A DNA stretch of 64,000 nt from Bog-756 sp052326605 (GCA_052326605.1 JBKQMB010000092.1:1-64000); one strand, 5' to 3'; shown: positions 16,816 through 26,424, numbered from the stretch's first letter. Made by a program: numbers and translations. The notes: generated by a model from the sequence alone, not told the origin.

Positions 16816-19574
16816 GGGTGGCTCCTCGTGCCGGGGTACGACCCCAGTGCGACGGTGGTGGTCCCAGGGGTGCACCAGGTCGGTCCCTGGTCGCCGACGT
16901 TGACGAGCAAGGGGGCCAGGCAGGTGACGGTCACGTGGTCCGGCTCGGCACGGACACCGATCGGCTGTCCGGCGAACCGGAGCCTGAGGGCGAGCGCGCG
17001 CCATGCACCGGGCAGGCTCGGCCTGATGGCCAGTGCGCCCTGCTCGGAGGCCATGCCCAGGAACCCGAACGCCAGGGCCTGCCACACCCCTCCCATGGTG
17101 GCCAGGTGCAGACCGTCCACGGTCGTGCCGGTTATGTCGTCGAGGTCGAGTCGGGCGGCCAGTCGGAACAGTGCGAGTGCCCGCTCCGGCTCTCCGGCCC
17201 GGGCCAGCAGCGACGCGGAGATGGCCGGTGAGAGGGAGCTCCCGTGGGTCGTCCTGGGCTCGTAGAAGTCCAGGCAGGGCCCGAGGGACCCCTCCGTCAA
17301 CTCCTCGGGGACCAGATGGTGGAGCATGAGCACGTCGGCCTGCTTGATCAGCTGGGAGCTGCCCACCCGCTGGGCGCCGAGGAGCATGTCGGCCGCAATC
17401 GGTGGGGGCCCGACCTCCGACATCTGGAGCTGCTCCAGGTCGAAGTAGCCGGTGAACTGCTCGTAGAGCCCTGATCGAGGGTCCCACCCGTCGACCAGGC
17501 TCTCGGCCAAGGCCCGCCACTCCGTCGCCTGGTCGGTCTCACCGGACCGCGCGAGGAGTGCAGCGCCCTGCCGCAGGTTCCACCGGGCCATCACGTTGGT
17601 GTAGGCGTTGTCGTCGACGGCCTGGTGGTACTCGTCCGGGCCCATCACGGAGCGGATGTGGCCGCTGCCGTCGGTGTCGGTCTGGATGCGGCTGGCCCAG
17701 TAGCGGGCGGTCTCGACCAGGAGCGGACGTCCTGCTCCGCCGAGGAAGCCGGTATCGCCCGTCCACGACGCGTAGTGGGCGGCCGCCCAGGCCACATCGG
17801 CCACGATGTGCTCCTCGTGCTGGCCCGCGGCGACGATGAGGGGTGCGCCGTCCGGACCGACGATCTGGTGCGGGGTGACATCGGTTCCGTCGTCGCTCGA
17901 CTCCCACGGGAATCGGGCGCCACGGAGGCCAACGGCCAGCGCTGCCGCACGGGCAGCGGGCAGACGCCGCAGGCGGTACTCGATCATGGCCCGCGCCGCG
18001 GGCGGTCGGATCGCGGCCAGGGCGGGCAGCACGAAGACGTCTGCATCCCAAAAGACATGCCCGGCGTAGGCAGTTCCGGTCAGTCCCCGGGCGCCGACAG
18101 CGGCCTCGCCGCTGTCCGGTGCGGCGGACAGCAGGTGGAACACGGCATAACGGGCGGCCAACTCCGCAGCTGGGTCCCCGTCGATCGTCACCTCGGCATC
18201 GGCCCACCGCGAGGCCCATGCTTCCCGGTGCTCGGCGAGCAAGGTGTCGAAGCCCAGTGCCTCCACCTCCACAAGTCGCTCGTACGCCTCGTCCAATCTC
18301 GCTCCGTCGGCGGGGTCTGCGACCCAGGTGGCGAGGCGCTCCACGATCCGGTGGCCGCTGGCGGTCACCTCCCAGTCCCGTGCGGCGACGGCGATCGCGG
18401 TACCACGTTGTCCGGTAGTCACCCCGGATCGATGGCCACGCTGTTCGGATACGAATGCCTCTGCGTTGGCCGGGGGGCGCACGGGGTTGCCCGGAAGGAG
18501 CTGTGACTCGGGGCCCTCGGCCCGCAGGGCCATGGCCTGTGGTGACGCGACCGAGACGAATCGAAGGGAACGGATCCCCGTGGCATCGTCACCGGACCGG
18601 AAGAGCGTCCCGCCCCGCAGGTCGAGCACCCGCTGCCCGGTGGGAGGGAGCGCTGGATCGGCGAGGTCGAACCCGGTCCACAGTGGACCAGGCAGGCGGT
18701 GGTCGTCCTCGGAGTAGACACCGCTCACGAAGAATATCGGCGTCGACTCGGGGCCCGCCTCCTCCCATGAGCCCCGCGTTCCCGAGTGGCCATTGGCGAG
18801 GGCCCCGAGTGCCTCGGCCACCCGCTCCCGGCCGGGGTCACCGGGTAGCGGGACGACCCAGGCCGGGTCCCGATCGATGTGTGGCACCCGGTGGGCCGCT
18901 CGCCGGGCGAGTTGCTGGTCGAGGAGGGCAATGACCTGGTCGGGACCGCCACCGAGGTGGACCACCCCGTCGGTCGCGCCGGCCGGTGCGTTGCCCACCG
19001 AGACGACCACGGCACGGAGGAAGCCTTCCACCAGCATCGGGGAGTCGAGGCCTTCCCGCCCACCGTCCGATCCGAAGCCGCTGCCGATGATGAGTGTCAA
19101 TTCACCGGTGATACCCCGATCTGCGAGCCAGGCAGCCACCCACCGCAGTGCATGGGCTCCACCTGCAGGGGGAGCGGCGATCGGAGGAACTCCCGTCTGT
19201 CGGGCCACCCGATCCAGCGCCCCGTTTTCCTCCGGGTCCGCCGTACGCTCGAACACGGGCCGTGTCCCGTTGCCGGTCACTGCGACCAGCTCCTTGCCCC
19301 TTTTGCCGCACAGGTACAGCGTTCCGGGCCCTCGTGGCCTGGCCTGCAATTGGCTGTCGTTCCGCTCGACCGCTTCGTCGCTCACCACCAGCACGTGCAC
19401 ACCCGCGGCACTCAGTGCCTCGAGACGCCTTCGAAGCCCGGAGGCGTCGGCCCGGAGATCCGCAACTGCGGTACCCTCCCAAGCCAACACGATGGCCTCG
19501 AAGGTCGTGCCGGTCGGACTGTTCGTCCGCTGCTCGCCATCGGTGGAACGGCCCACCGGTCCGGTCGCATTCAC
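16812..19574 (-). CDS. Pseudo-HAD (OtsB-like) domain fused to a GH65 phosphorylase/hydrolase
   Basis: About 920 residues. Residues ~25-250 form a HAD/trehalose-phosphatase-like domain, but motif I reads LAWEGTAV where DWDGT is expected. Both catalytic Asp are replaced, so phosphatase activity is unlikely. Residues ~280-910 are a GH65 (alpha/alpha)6 enzyme with the general acid in GPDEYH and the phosphate/sugar loop THGSSLSPA. It would act on an alpha-linked disaccharide such as trehalose or maltose. The arrangement resembles mycobacterial OtsB1 (Rv2006). Start choice (GTG 19574, just before VNATGP) is uncertain since no Shine-Dalgarno is visible; a downstream start is possible. It is coupled to the Usp gene. 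Confidence 0.8.
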   Translation of the reverse strand: MNATGPVGRSTDGEQRTNSPTGTTFEAIVLAWEGTAVADLRADASGLRRRLEALSAAGVHVLVVSDEAVERNDSQLQARPRGPGTLYLCGKRGKELVAVTGNGTRPVFERTADPEENGALDRVARQTGVPPIAAPPAGGAHALRWVAAWLADRGITGELTLIIGSGFGSDGGREGLDSPMLVEGFLRAVVVSVGNAPAGATDGVVHLGGGPDQVIALLDQQLARRAAHRVPHIDRDPAWVVPLPGDPGRERVAEALGALANGHSGTRGSWEEAGPESTPIFFVSGVYSEDDHRLPGPLWTGFDLADPALPPTGQRVLDLRGGTLFRSGDDATGIRSLRFVSVASPQAMALRAEGPESQLLPGNPVRPPANAEAFVSEQRGHRSGVTTGQRGTAIAVAARDWEVTASGHRIVERLATWVADPADGARLDEAYERLVEVEALGFDTLLAEHREAWASRWADAEVTIDGDPAAELAARYAVFHLLSAAPDSGEAAVGARGLTGTAYAGHVFWDADVFVLPALAAIRPPAARAMIEYRLRRLPAARAAALAVGLRGARFPWESSDDGTDVTPHQIVGPDGAPLIVAAGQHEEHIVADVAWAAAHYASWTGDTGFLGGAGRPLLVETARYWASRIQTDTDGSGHIRSVMGPDEYHQAVDDNAYTNVMARWNLRQGAALLARSGETDQATEWRALAESLVDGWDPRSGLYEQFTGYFDLEQLQMSEVGPPPIAADMLLGAQRVGSSQLIKQADVLMLHHLVPEELTEGSLGPCLDFYEPRTTHGSSLSPAISASLLARAGEPERALALFRLAARLDLDDITGTTVDGLHLATMGGVWQALAFGFLGMASEQGALAIRPSLPGAWRALALRLRFAGQPIGVRAEPDHVTVTCLAPLLVNVGDQGPTWCTPGTTTVALGSYPGTRSHP

Positions 19575-19797
19575 CGGGTCATTCGGTGGACTGCGCCCCG
19601 AGCATGTCCGCTGGGTCCATGCACACCGCCAGTGTATGCACGCTGCAGCACGAGCAGTTGGGGTCACCGGTTCGCTCCGAAATCCGAGCGAGGCACCCGT
19701 GGTGTGAACGCCCGACCTGCCGACAGCGTTGACCAGCAGCCTGCCGGCCGGCTTGCCTGGTGCAATCGCGGCCATGCCGGGTGAGGGACACCGATCT

Positions 19798-19803
19798 ACG
19801 CTG
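19798..19803 (+). promoter_or_regulatory. -10 box for the TIGR00725 gene
   Basis: TACGCT fits TANNNT and ends 8 bases before the ATG at 19812, which implies a 5' leader of only 1-2 bases. No Shine-Dalgarno precedes the start. Confidence 0.35.
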
Positions 19804-19811
19804 GACCGACG

Positions 19812-20288
19812 ATGCAGATCCAGATCGCAGTCATAGGCGGAGGGCAGGCCCCACCTCCGGCGATCGCGGTGGCCGAGGCCGTCGGCGCCGCCTTGGCGTC
19901 CACCGGAGCAATCGTCGTCTGCGGTGGTCTCGGAGGGGTGATGGCCGCAGCCTGCCGGGGCGCCAAGTCTGCAGGTGGGCTCACCGTGGGCATCCTGCCT
20001 GGCCGCGACCCGTCGGATGCCAACCCCTGGGTCGACGTGGTCATCCCCACCGGCCTCGGCGAGACGCGCAATGCCCTCGTCGTTGGTTCCGCTGCGGCCG
20101 TGATCGCCGTCGACGGAGAGTACGGGACATTGTCCGAGATCGCCCTGGCTCTTCGCTCGGGCATCCCCGTGATCGGCATCGGCACGTGGTCCCTTACCCG
20201 CCCTGATGGTGAGATGGACGCGGGGATCGTTCCGATGGAGGATCCGGCGCAGGCGGCCGCAGTGGCGGTGAGCCTGGCCTCTGGTTGA
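19812..20288 (+). CDS. TIGR00725-family protein (Rossmann fold, LOG / moco-carrier-like)
   Basis: A 158-residue single-domain protein. The glycine-rich VCGGLGGVMAAACRGAKSAGG, followed by VGILPGRDPSDANPWVD and ETRNALVVGSAAAVIAVDGEYGTLSEIALAL, is the family signature related to LOG-type nucleotide-binding proteins and molybdenum-cofactor carriers. Function is not established; nucleotide or cofactor binding is the reasonable guess. Length is exactly that of the family. It is monocistronic and divergent from the GH65 fusion. Confidence 0.85.
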   Translation: MQIQIAVIGGGQAPPPAIAVAEAVGAALASTGAIVVCGGLGGVMAAACRGAKSAGGLTVGILPGRDPSDANPWVDVVIPTGLGETRNALVVGSAAAVIAVDGEYGTLSEIALALRSGIPVIGIGTWSLTRPDGEMDAGIVPMEDPAQAAAVAVSLASG

Positions 20289-20543
20289 TCGGCGACCCAG
20301 GGTTTCGGCCGATGCCATTTGGCGAGGCGATTCGAGTCACTACGCGTCGCGCCGGTAATCCCACTGTCACGGCAAGGTGAACTCTTCGCGACGACACGTC
20401 CTTGCCATGGGAGGACTGTTCTTCCGGGCACGTCCGGGAATCGAGCCTCCTCGTGCTGCATGGTCGGCAGCCCGCCAGAGGCACCGATCGGTGATCGCCA
20501 TCGGACTAGCGGCGGACGATGCCCGGAGCCCCTGGATGGAGAC

Positions 20544-20711
20544 CTACGACGCCTGGAGGCGGTCGGTCGCCTCGTCGGACCACTCGCAGCCGCACAAACG
20601 GCACTGCAAGCTCAGCCCTCCCTTGGTGTTCCCGGATCCGCGCACGATCAGCTTGGGAACATCCACCGAGCCACATCTGGGGCACTCATGAGCATCGCGG
20701 ATATCGTCCAA
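20544..20711 (-). CDS. Small zinc-ribbon protein
   Basis: A 55-residue protein if started at TTG 20711, which has an excellent Shine-Dalgarno (GGAGGAGG, 4-5 bases upstream). A TTG at 20747 would add 12 residues. Two Cys pairs, ECPRCGS and QCRLCGC, 22-23 residues apart form a zinc-ribbon knuckle pair. It may bind nucleic acid or another protein; no specific role can be named. No partner gene is adjacent. Confidence 0.55.
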   Translation of the reverse strand: MDDIRDAHECPRCGSVDVPKLIVRGSGNTKGGLSLQCRLCGCEWSDEATDRLQAS

Positions 20712-21445
20712 CTCACCCTCCTCCGAATGGTGGTTGCTACCCGCCAATAGCTATGTGATCGCCAGCAGCAGAGTAGTGCCACCCGGCCGGGGTCGCCAGC
20801 GGACTCGAACCCTACGAGGTCACCAGGGCCGGGATGTCGAATCCGCAGGTCGGATCGGTGCTGAGCCTCGTCCAACGCGCCTGGTCAGCGCCCTCAGGTG
20901 GTGATGCATGCGGCGGGCTCGGGATCGTCGACGGAGAGTGCCCATGCGCCCCCCCGAGCTCCCTCGGCCAACGAGGTCGGGTCGATGGGCCGTTGTGCCA
21001 GGTCGCCATCGTGGCCGGTCATTGCCTGGAACATGGACTACATGAGGACGCACTGCAGCTGGGTCAGGCCACCGGTGGGCGCGATGGCGGTGGCCACGCC
21101 CCGGGCGAGGAACTGGGCCTCCACGGCATCCGGCGGTGCCAGTACCTCGTCGTTCGCTGCCGGGAGCGGAACGGGCATCGATCCCTGATCTCGACGGTCG
21201 TCCTCGTTGCAGCCGTTGGCTACTGCGTGCCGGGGTCGCTCGGCACGCAGTCGACCGTACTGGGCACCCCCCGCCCAACGGCGCCCGGTAGCGGTCGCGG
21301 TCGGAACCGGTGGTCTTGGGACGAGAGGTCCTTGCCGGGCTGCCATCGCGTCCCTACTGTTGACCACGGGAGTACGGGCACCGTTCCCGCAGCATGTCGG
21401 CATCTGTCCGACCCTGGCGCTCACATCGAGGCGGGAGGTTGCGAC
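20712..21445. other. Long non-coding or degraded stretch upstream of the phosphoesterase
   Basis: About 730 bases. The only hint of a former gene is on the minus strand (see 20894-21178). The rest shows no domain in any frame. It must hold the phosphoesterase promoter. Confidence 0.4.
20894..21178 (-). pseudogene. Possible remnant of an unidentified protein, interrupted by a stop
   Basis: From ATG 21178 the frame reads like real protein (APPDAVEAQFLARGVAT, APTGGLTQLQCVLM). It then meets TAG and continues in frame with coherent text (SMFQAMTGHDGDLAQRP) to a TGA at 20894. The codon pattern looks coding, but I cannot name the family. Treat as a weak call. Confidence 0.25.
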
Positions 21446-23002
21446 ATGGCACATCCGAGCAGGGACAATGCGATGGACCACGTGGTCGTGGTCATGTTCG
21501 AGAACCGCTCCTTCGACAATCTGCTCGGCCGGCTGTACCAGCCCGGCGAGGTGGAGTCGTTCGAGGGGGTCATCGGCAGGGAGTTCAGCAATCCGATCCC
21601 CGGGTGGGCCGAGCAAGGTGCCGACCGGGGGGTGGTCCCCTACGGGGTGGCGACGAACATGGACACCCCCAACCCCGACCCCGGAGAGGAGTACCAGCAC
21701 GTCAACACCCAATTGTTCGGACTCATCGATCCGCCCGGCAACCGGTGCATCCCGCCCGAGCAGATGGCTGCCCCCTACAACGCGCCGGGGGACCCTCGCC
21801 GAACGCCGACGATGGACGGGTTCGTGACCGACTACATCAGCGCGTTCACCGCAGAGATCGGCAGGCAGCCGACCTACGACGAGTATGCGCAGATCATGAC
21901 CGGCTACACCCCCGAGCAGATGCCGGTGACCTCGGCACTCGCCCGTGGTTTCGCCACGTTCGACCACTGGTTTTGCGAGGTCCCCTCACAGACCTTCACC
22001 AATCGGTCGTTCTTCAACGCCGGATCGGCGTCCGGCTTCGTCACCAACATGATCCCTACGGATGCCTTCCCGGTGCACAACACGGCAGAGACGATCTTCG
22101 AGCGCCTGGAAGCGCAGGGGCTGAGCTGGCGCGTCTACTGCGATCACGACAGCATCGTGCCGTTCACGGGCCTGATCCACGCCTCCCGACTGCTCGGTCG
22201 CGCGGCCAATTTCGTCACGACCGAGCAGTTCCTGGAGGACGCCGCCAAGGGCGAGCTGCCGACCTACTCCTTCATCGAGCCCAACATGTTGCACGGTCAC
22301 AATGACATGCACCCGGCGTGCAATGCCCTCTTCCCCGGCATGGCGGCCGACCCGCCATCCTCGCTGCTCGGTGGCGAGGCGCTCCTGGCCAAGGTCTACA
22401 ACGCCGTGCGGTCCTCCTCGTCCGCCGGCGGATCGAACGCCTTCAACACCTTGTTGATGGTCAACTTCGACGAGCACGGCGGTTGCTTCGACCACGTGCC
22501 CCCGCCTCCGGCCCCGCCTGCCGACCCGGCGGCCCCCCCGGGGGAGAGGGGATTCACATTCGACCGGTCGGGCGTGCGGGTGCCGGCCATTGCGATCTCG
22601 GCATGGGCCCCGGAACGGACCGTGGTGAACTCCGAGTACCGCAACACGTCGGTGATCCGGACCCTGCGCGAACGCTGGTCGCTCGGCGCACCATTCTCGG
22701 GCCGGGAGGCGATCGCCCGCGACATCACCCCGGTCCTGTCACTGGAGGACCCGAGGCCCCCCGAGGAGTGGCCCGACGTCTCTCCCCGGCCGGTTCCCGC
22801 GTTCGACGTCGCCGTCGTGCCGATGGACACCCCGTTGAGCGCTCTGCCGAAGGGCCTCTTCTTCGGGCTCCTGGCGCTCGGCAAGGAGTTGGGGCAGCCC
22901 GTCCCGGACATCAAGCCGGAAGACGACATCAAGGGCGCCGAGGCCGTCTCGATCATTCGGGACGAGTTCGGACACATGTTCCCCGGACTGCAGGGCAGGT
23001 AG
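21446..23002 (+). CDS. Phospholipase C / acid phosphatase family phosphoesterase
   Basis: A 518-residue member of the alkaline-phosphatase-like PLC/AcpA family (PF04185). The start MAHPSRDNAMDHVVVVMFENRSFDN contains the conserved ENRSFD motif with the catalytic-region Asn/Glu. FDHWFCEVPSQTFTNRSFFNAG is the second conserved block, and NFDEHGGCFDHVPPP carries the metal-binding DEHGG...DH motif. ATG 21446 has a GGGAGG Shine-Dalgarno 8-9 bases upstream, so longer readings are rejected. No signal peptide is seen, unlike most secreted PLCs. It would hydrolyse phosphoester bonds in phospholipids or other phosphomonoesters/diesters. Confidence 0.88.
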   Translation: MAHPSRDNAMDHVVVVMFENRSFDNLLGRLYQPGEVESFEGVIGREFSNPIPGWAEQGADRGVVPYGVATNMDTPNPDPGEEYQHVNTQLFGLIDPPGNRCIPPEQMAAPYNAPGDPRRTPTMDGFVTDYISAFTAEIGRQPTYDEYAQIMTGYTPEQMPVTSALARGFATFDHWFCEVPSQTFTNRSFFNAGSASGFVTNMIPTDAFPVHNTAETIFERLEAQGLSWRVYCDHDSIVPFTGLIHASRLLGRAANFVTTEQFLEDAAKGELPTYSFIEPNMLHGHNDMHPACNALFPGMAADPPSSLLGGEALLAKVYNAVRSSSSAGGSNAFNTLLMVNFDEHGGCFDHVPPPPAPPADPAAPPGERGFTFDRSGVRVPAIAISAWAPERTVVNSEYRNTSVIRTLRERWSLGAPFSGREAIARDITPVLSLEDPRPPEEWPDVSPRPVPAFDVAVVPMDTPLSALPKGLFFGLLALGKELGQPVPDIKPEDDIKGAEAVSIIRDEFGHMFPGLQGR

Positions 23003-23116
23003 TTCCGCCGCCGACCGGGGCGGGGCGCCAGGTCGTGCCCGGGTCCACCCTGCAGCGCGGGCCTGGCAGGATCTACGGCATCGGCGACACGGGACCGGTG
23101 GGGGAGGGGGAGCAAG

Positions 23117-23914
23117 TTGGACGGATCAGCCAATCTGGCGACGCGCGGACCCTGGGTCGATCTGCATGGGCATCCGGGGCGCTGCTTCCTCCGAGGGCTC
23201 GATGCCGCAGACCAACTCCTCGCCCTGCTGGGAGCGGACACCTGTGACGCATCGGTCGCCGAGATCCGATCGACCGGCATGGCCGCCGTCAGCTTCGCCC
23301 CCGTCGCCGATCTACGCGTGATCGGGTTCGAGTCTGACGGGGGACTCCACGCGGTCAGGCCCTCCGATGACGGCGAGGCCTACGCCGACCATCGCCGGCA
23401 ACTCGAAGGACTGCACGGCCTGGCGCGCCGTCACGGGCTGCCTCTCGTCCGGACCGCCGATGACATCATCGCCGCCCATCGTGGGGGCACCGCCGCCCTC
23501 TTCCTCACCTGCGAGGGCGCTGACTTCGTCGAGGACCGCCCGGAGCGCCTGGAAGAGGCCCATGCCGCCGGGGTCCGGTCGATCACGCTGGTCCACTATC
23601 GCCAGAACGAGTTCGGCGACCTGCAGACCGAACCGCCGTTGCACGGCGGGCTCGTCGGCGCGTGGCCGTCCGGGGTCTCGTCGGAGACGTTCGACGACTT
23701 CGTCGACGAGATTGCCAGGCTGATCGATGCCATCGGCGTCGATCATGTGGCGGTCGGCACCGACATGGATGCCAACTACCGGCCGGTCATGACCGAGTAC
23801 GGCCAGTTCGGTGCCTTCGGGGACCGGTTGCAGGCCAGAGGGCTCACCCAGGCAGAGGTGGACCGGGTACTCGGCGTGAACGCCATGGACCTGATCCGGA
23901 CGGTCTGCGGCTGA
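23117..23914 (+). CDS. M19 membrane-dipeptidase family protein with internal deletion
   Basis: A 265-residue protein starting at TTG 23117 after a purine-rich GGGGAGGGGGAG site. WVDLHGHPGRCFL (metal-binding), ALFLTCEGADFVED (bridging Glu) and SITLVHYRQNEFGDLQ belong to M19 dipeptidases, and DHVAVGTDMDANY is the C-terminal Asp region. Between HGGL and VGAWPSG (near 23650) about 55-60 residues normally present, with conserved His residues of the second metal site, are missing in frame. Without them dipeptidase activity is doubtful. The junction lies in GGCGGGCTC-like sequence, as expected for deletion between short repeats. Confidence 0.65.
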   Translation: MDGSANLATRGPWVDLHGHPGRCFLRGLDAADQLLALLGADTCDASVAEIRSTGMAAVSFAPVADLRVIGFESDGGLHAVRPSDDGEAYADHRRQLEGLHGLARRHGLPLVRTADDIIAAHRGGTAALFLTCEGADFVEDRPERLEEAHAAGVRSITLVHYRQNEFGDLQTEPPLHGGLVGAWPSGVSSETFDDFVDEIARLIDAIGVDHVAVGTDMDANYRPVMTEYGQFGAFGDRLQARGLTQAEVDRVLGVNAMDLIRTVCG

Positions 23915-23975
23915 CCGGTCGGGCCACGCTGCGGGGCATGGGTCCTGCGGTCAGCTGACACCCAGTGCCCGCCGA

Positions 23976-26411
23976 TCAGGTCGAGGCGTCGAGGGTGGTG
24001 GTGGTCCCGCCGCCGTCCCGGGCCAGCTGGGCCGAGGTGAAGGGGAGCGGGACCCAGAGGCCCTTCGAGTAGAGCTTGGTCATGTTCGAATACCACGGGG
24101 ACGTGGGATCGGTGGCCTGCGAGTAGGTGAGGATGCCCTGGGACACGGGCCCGCCGGGTGCGAGTTCCGTGGTCATGACCAGCGAGGAGCCCTCATAGAC
24201 CACGCCGTAGGGGAAATCGTCGAGCGGGCCGCCCCGGCCGTCGGCGGCGTAGATGGCGTTGAAGCAGCCGGTGTCACAGCCGGGGATCGGGATGGAGGCG
24301 CTGTTGCGGGTGACATGCTGTACCTGGCCGTAGGCGGCATCCAGTGGGATCCCGTGGGACTGCAGGTTGAGCACGGCGTCGGCGAGGGCCCCCAGGATGG
24401 CGGGGTTGCCCGTGTCGAGCTGCGAGGGAGTGGTCAACGGCTGGGCCGGATTGAAGGAGTCGGCCCAGAAGGCCGACGGGCCGGTGGGTGCGTAGGCGGC
24501 CCATTCGGAGAAGAGCCAGCCGCCGGTGGCGTCGAGTTTTCCGGTCTTGTCGTAGCCGGCGAGTGCCGAGCAGGCCGATGTCAGGTCGACCGTCGTCCCG
24601 TTGGTCGCCTTCGCCGACGGCGTGGCGCGGCACGCGGCGACCAGGGAGTTGAGCACCAGCTGTGCCTCGAGGGACTGGTCGCTCTGCCACATGGCCTGGA
24701 TGGTCGGAATGGTGAACTTGGGTGGACCGAGCCCATCGGTGCCGGCCACCCGCTGGGCGATCATCTGGTTGCCGAGTCGGGTGCGAAGGCCCTGGATGGT
24801 GTCGATGTCGCCGATGATCGGCGAAAACGCCGGGAACGGGTCACTGGGGTTGGCCAACCAGTAGGAGTCGTTCGAGTTCTCGACGTAGTCCGTCCGGATG
24901 GTGTGCGGCATGTGGGTGGCATTGAAGATGCCCGGGACCGGCGTACCGGGGTCGGTTCCCCAGGCGCACGTCGATCGTGAACCGTCCAGGGTCACCACAC
25001 CGGCCGCGGCATAGACCAGCGCCGCCGCTCCCGGCGGGGTGCAGCTGTTGATCAGAGCGACCGGCACGTTCGGTGTGTTGCCCACGTCTCCGTAGAGCAC
25101 GTGCCCGGTGTTGTCCGCGGCGATCGTGTTGAAGGTCGGGATGGCCAGGTAGGTCGACTCGACGTTCAACAGGTTCTGGACCGAGGTGGCCTGGCCCATC
25201 TTGAGGTACTGGTTGGCGGCCCGGGTCCCGTCGCTCATCGTCGAGTCGTCGACGGCATAGGCCGTCGTGGAGTTCCAGCCGTAGCCGGCCTGGGATACCA
25301 CCACGACCCGGCCCCATTGCGTCGTGTAGAAGGTGTGCGTCCGGACGCCGTGCCCGGTGTCGACCTTGGCGACGACCGTGCCCATCTTGTGGGGCTGTCC
25401 GTCCACGTAGTAGCTGGTGGGATCACCCGGTACGAGCTTCAGCTGGTAGAACGTGAAACGGAAACTCGTCGAGACCGTGTGCGTCCACGCCAGGTCCTGA
25501 TTGAAGCCGATCCCGACCAGAGGGAAGCCCTCGAGGGTGCCGCCGAGCACGTTGTACTGGCCCGGAACGGTGAGCTGAGCCATCCAGAACCGCTCGGTGC
25601 CCTGCCAGGGGAAGTGCGGGTTGGCCAACAGCATCCCGTCGCCCGCCGCGGTGTCCTGTGAGCCGATCCCGATGCCGTTCGAGCCCAGGGTGGCATCGCC
25701 GGACTCGCCGAACTGGGCCGCGAGTGACGCGCCGGCCAGCGAGGCGGCCGCTGCTGTCGGAGACGGCTGCTCGTCGCCCGACGTGGCCGCCGAGGACTCG
25801 CTGGGAGGCGCCGCCTGCACCTCGTCGGTGACGAACTGTGCGCTGGACGCCTCGGTGGTGATCTGGACGCCCCGCAGCAGCATGTCGGTGAGGGTGATCG
25901 GTCGGACCCACGGCTTGCCCGCACAGCGCGGATCGTGGAGGTTCCCTGAGCGGAGGTACGCGTTGTACCCGGCGATGTACCCCCGGTAGACCTCCAGCAC
26001 CTGGGGGAGTGGGCCGACGGGGGGCGACTGGCTGAGCTGGGCCGTCGCCACGCCGCTGTCCTTGATCGACTGCCAGAAGAAGTCGGAGTCGAGGTTGGAG
26101 TCGTACGCCCCGGCGGAATAGTTGAGGCTCTGCCCGTTGGGTCCGAAGTACCGGGACCGCTCTCCGTCGACGGTGACGAAGTCCTCCGCCAGCGTGCAGA
26201 AGTTGTCCTGGGAGAACGCCCACGCCTCGCCGTAGCCGAGCGCGGTGAAGTTCGCAGCCCGGATGTGGGGGATGCCCGCATGGTCCCGGGTGATGGTGAC
26301 CTGGGACGATGTGGGAGCCGCCGAGGTGCCGGAACTGCACGCCACCAGGAGCGGGGCGGTCACGACGAGCGCCAACATGGCAGAGGCACGCCGCACCGAT
26401 CGCTGACCCAT
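23976..26411 (-). CDS. Penicillin-acylase family lipoprotein (Ntn hydrolase)
   Basis: An 811-residue exported acylase. The ATG at 26411 begins a lipoprotein signal peptide, with hydrophobic LALVVTAPLLVAC and lipobox LVAC, so the mature protein is anchored outside the membrane. After the alpha-chain (GEAWAFSQDNFCTLAEDF), the self-cleavage site is GSNGIGIG. The Ser after Gly would be the N-terminal nucleophile of the beta-chain, followed by GMLLANPHFPW. The family hydrolyses amides such as penicillins, acyl-homoserine lactones or aculeacin. The substrate cannot be deduced. Residues ~190-220 are a Ser/Ala-rich spacer. Transcribed alone. Confidence 0.9.
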   Translation of the reverse strand: MGQRSVRRASAMLALVVTAPLLVACSSGTSAAPTSSQVTITRDHAGIPHIRAANFTALGYGEAWAFSQDNFCTLAEDFVTVDGERSRYFGPNGQSLNYSAGAYDSNLDSDFFWQSIKDSGVATAQLSQSPPVGPLPQVLEVYRGYIAGYNAYLRSGNLHDPRCAGKPWVRPITLTDMLLRGVQITTEASSAQFVTDEVQAAPPSESSAATSGDEQPSPTAAAASLAGASLAAQFGESGDATLGSNGIGIGSQDTAAGDGMLLANPHFPWQGTERFWMAQLTVPGQYNVLGGTLEGFPLVGIGFNQDLAWTHTVSTSFRFTFYQLKLVPGDPTSYYVDGQPHKMGTVVAKVDTGHGVRTHTFYTTQWGRVVVVSQAGYGWNSTTAYAVDDSTMSDGTRAANQYLKMGQATSVQNLLNVESTYLAIPTFNTIAADNTGHVLYGDVGNTPNVPVALINSCTPPGAAALVYAAAGVVTLDGSRSTCAWGTDPGTPVPGIFNATHMPHTIRTDYVENSNDSYWLANPSDPFPAFSPIIGDIDTIQGLRTRLGNQMIAQRVAGTDGLGPPKFTIPTIQAMWQSDQSLEAQLVLNSLVAACRATPSAKATNGTTVDLTSACSALAGYDKTGKLDATGGWLFSEWAAYAPTGPSAFWADSFNPAQPLTTPSQLDTGNPAILGALADAVLNLQSHGIPLDAAYGQVQHVTRNSASIPIPGCDTGCFNAIYAADGRGGPLDDFPYGVVYEGSSLVMTTELAPGGPVSQGILTYSQATDPTSPWYSNMTKLYSKGLWVPLPFTSAQLARDGGGTTTTLDAST

Positions 26412-26418
26412 GGTGTGC

Positions 26419-26424
26419 AAGCTA
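26419..26424 (-). promoter_or_regulatory. -10 box for a leaderless acylase transcript
   Basis: TAGCTT on the minus strand is followed by 7 bases and the ATG at 26411. This predicts an mRNA starting at or next to the initiation codon. No Shine-Dalgarno is seen. Confidence 0.45.

Noticed and set aside
20790..20830. Minus-strand GGTTCGAGTCC resembling a tRNA T-loop
   Set aside because: The flanking bases do not form a T-stem, and no acceptor, D or anticodon arm can be built around it.
21038..21967. 309-codon minus-strand frame over the phosphoesterase start
   Set aside because: Most of it is antisense to the phosphoesterase. Only its last ~45 codons look protein-like, and these are reported separately as a weak remnant.
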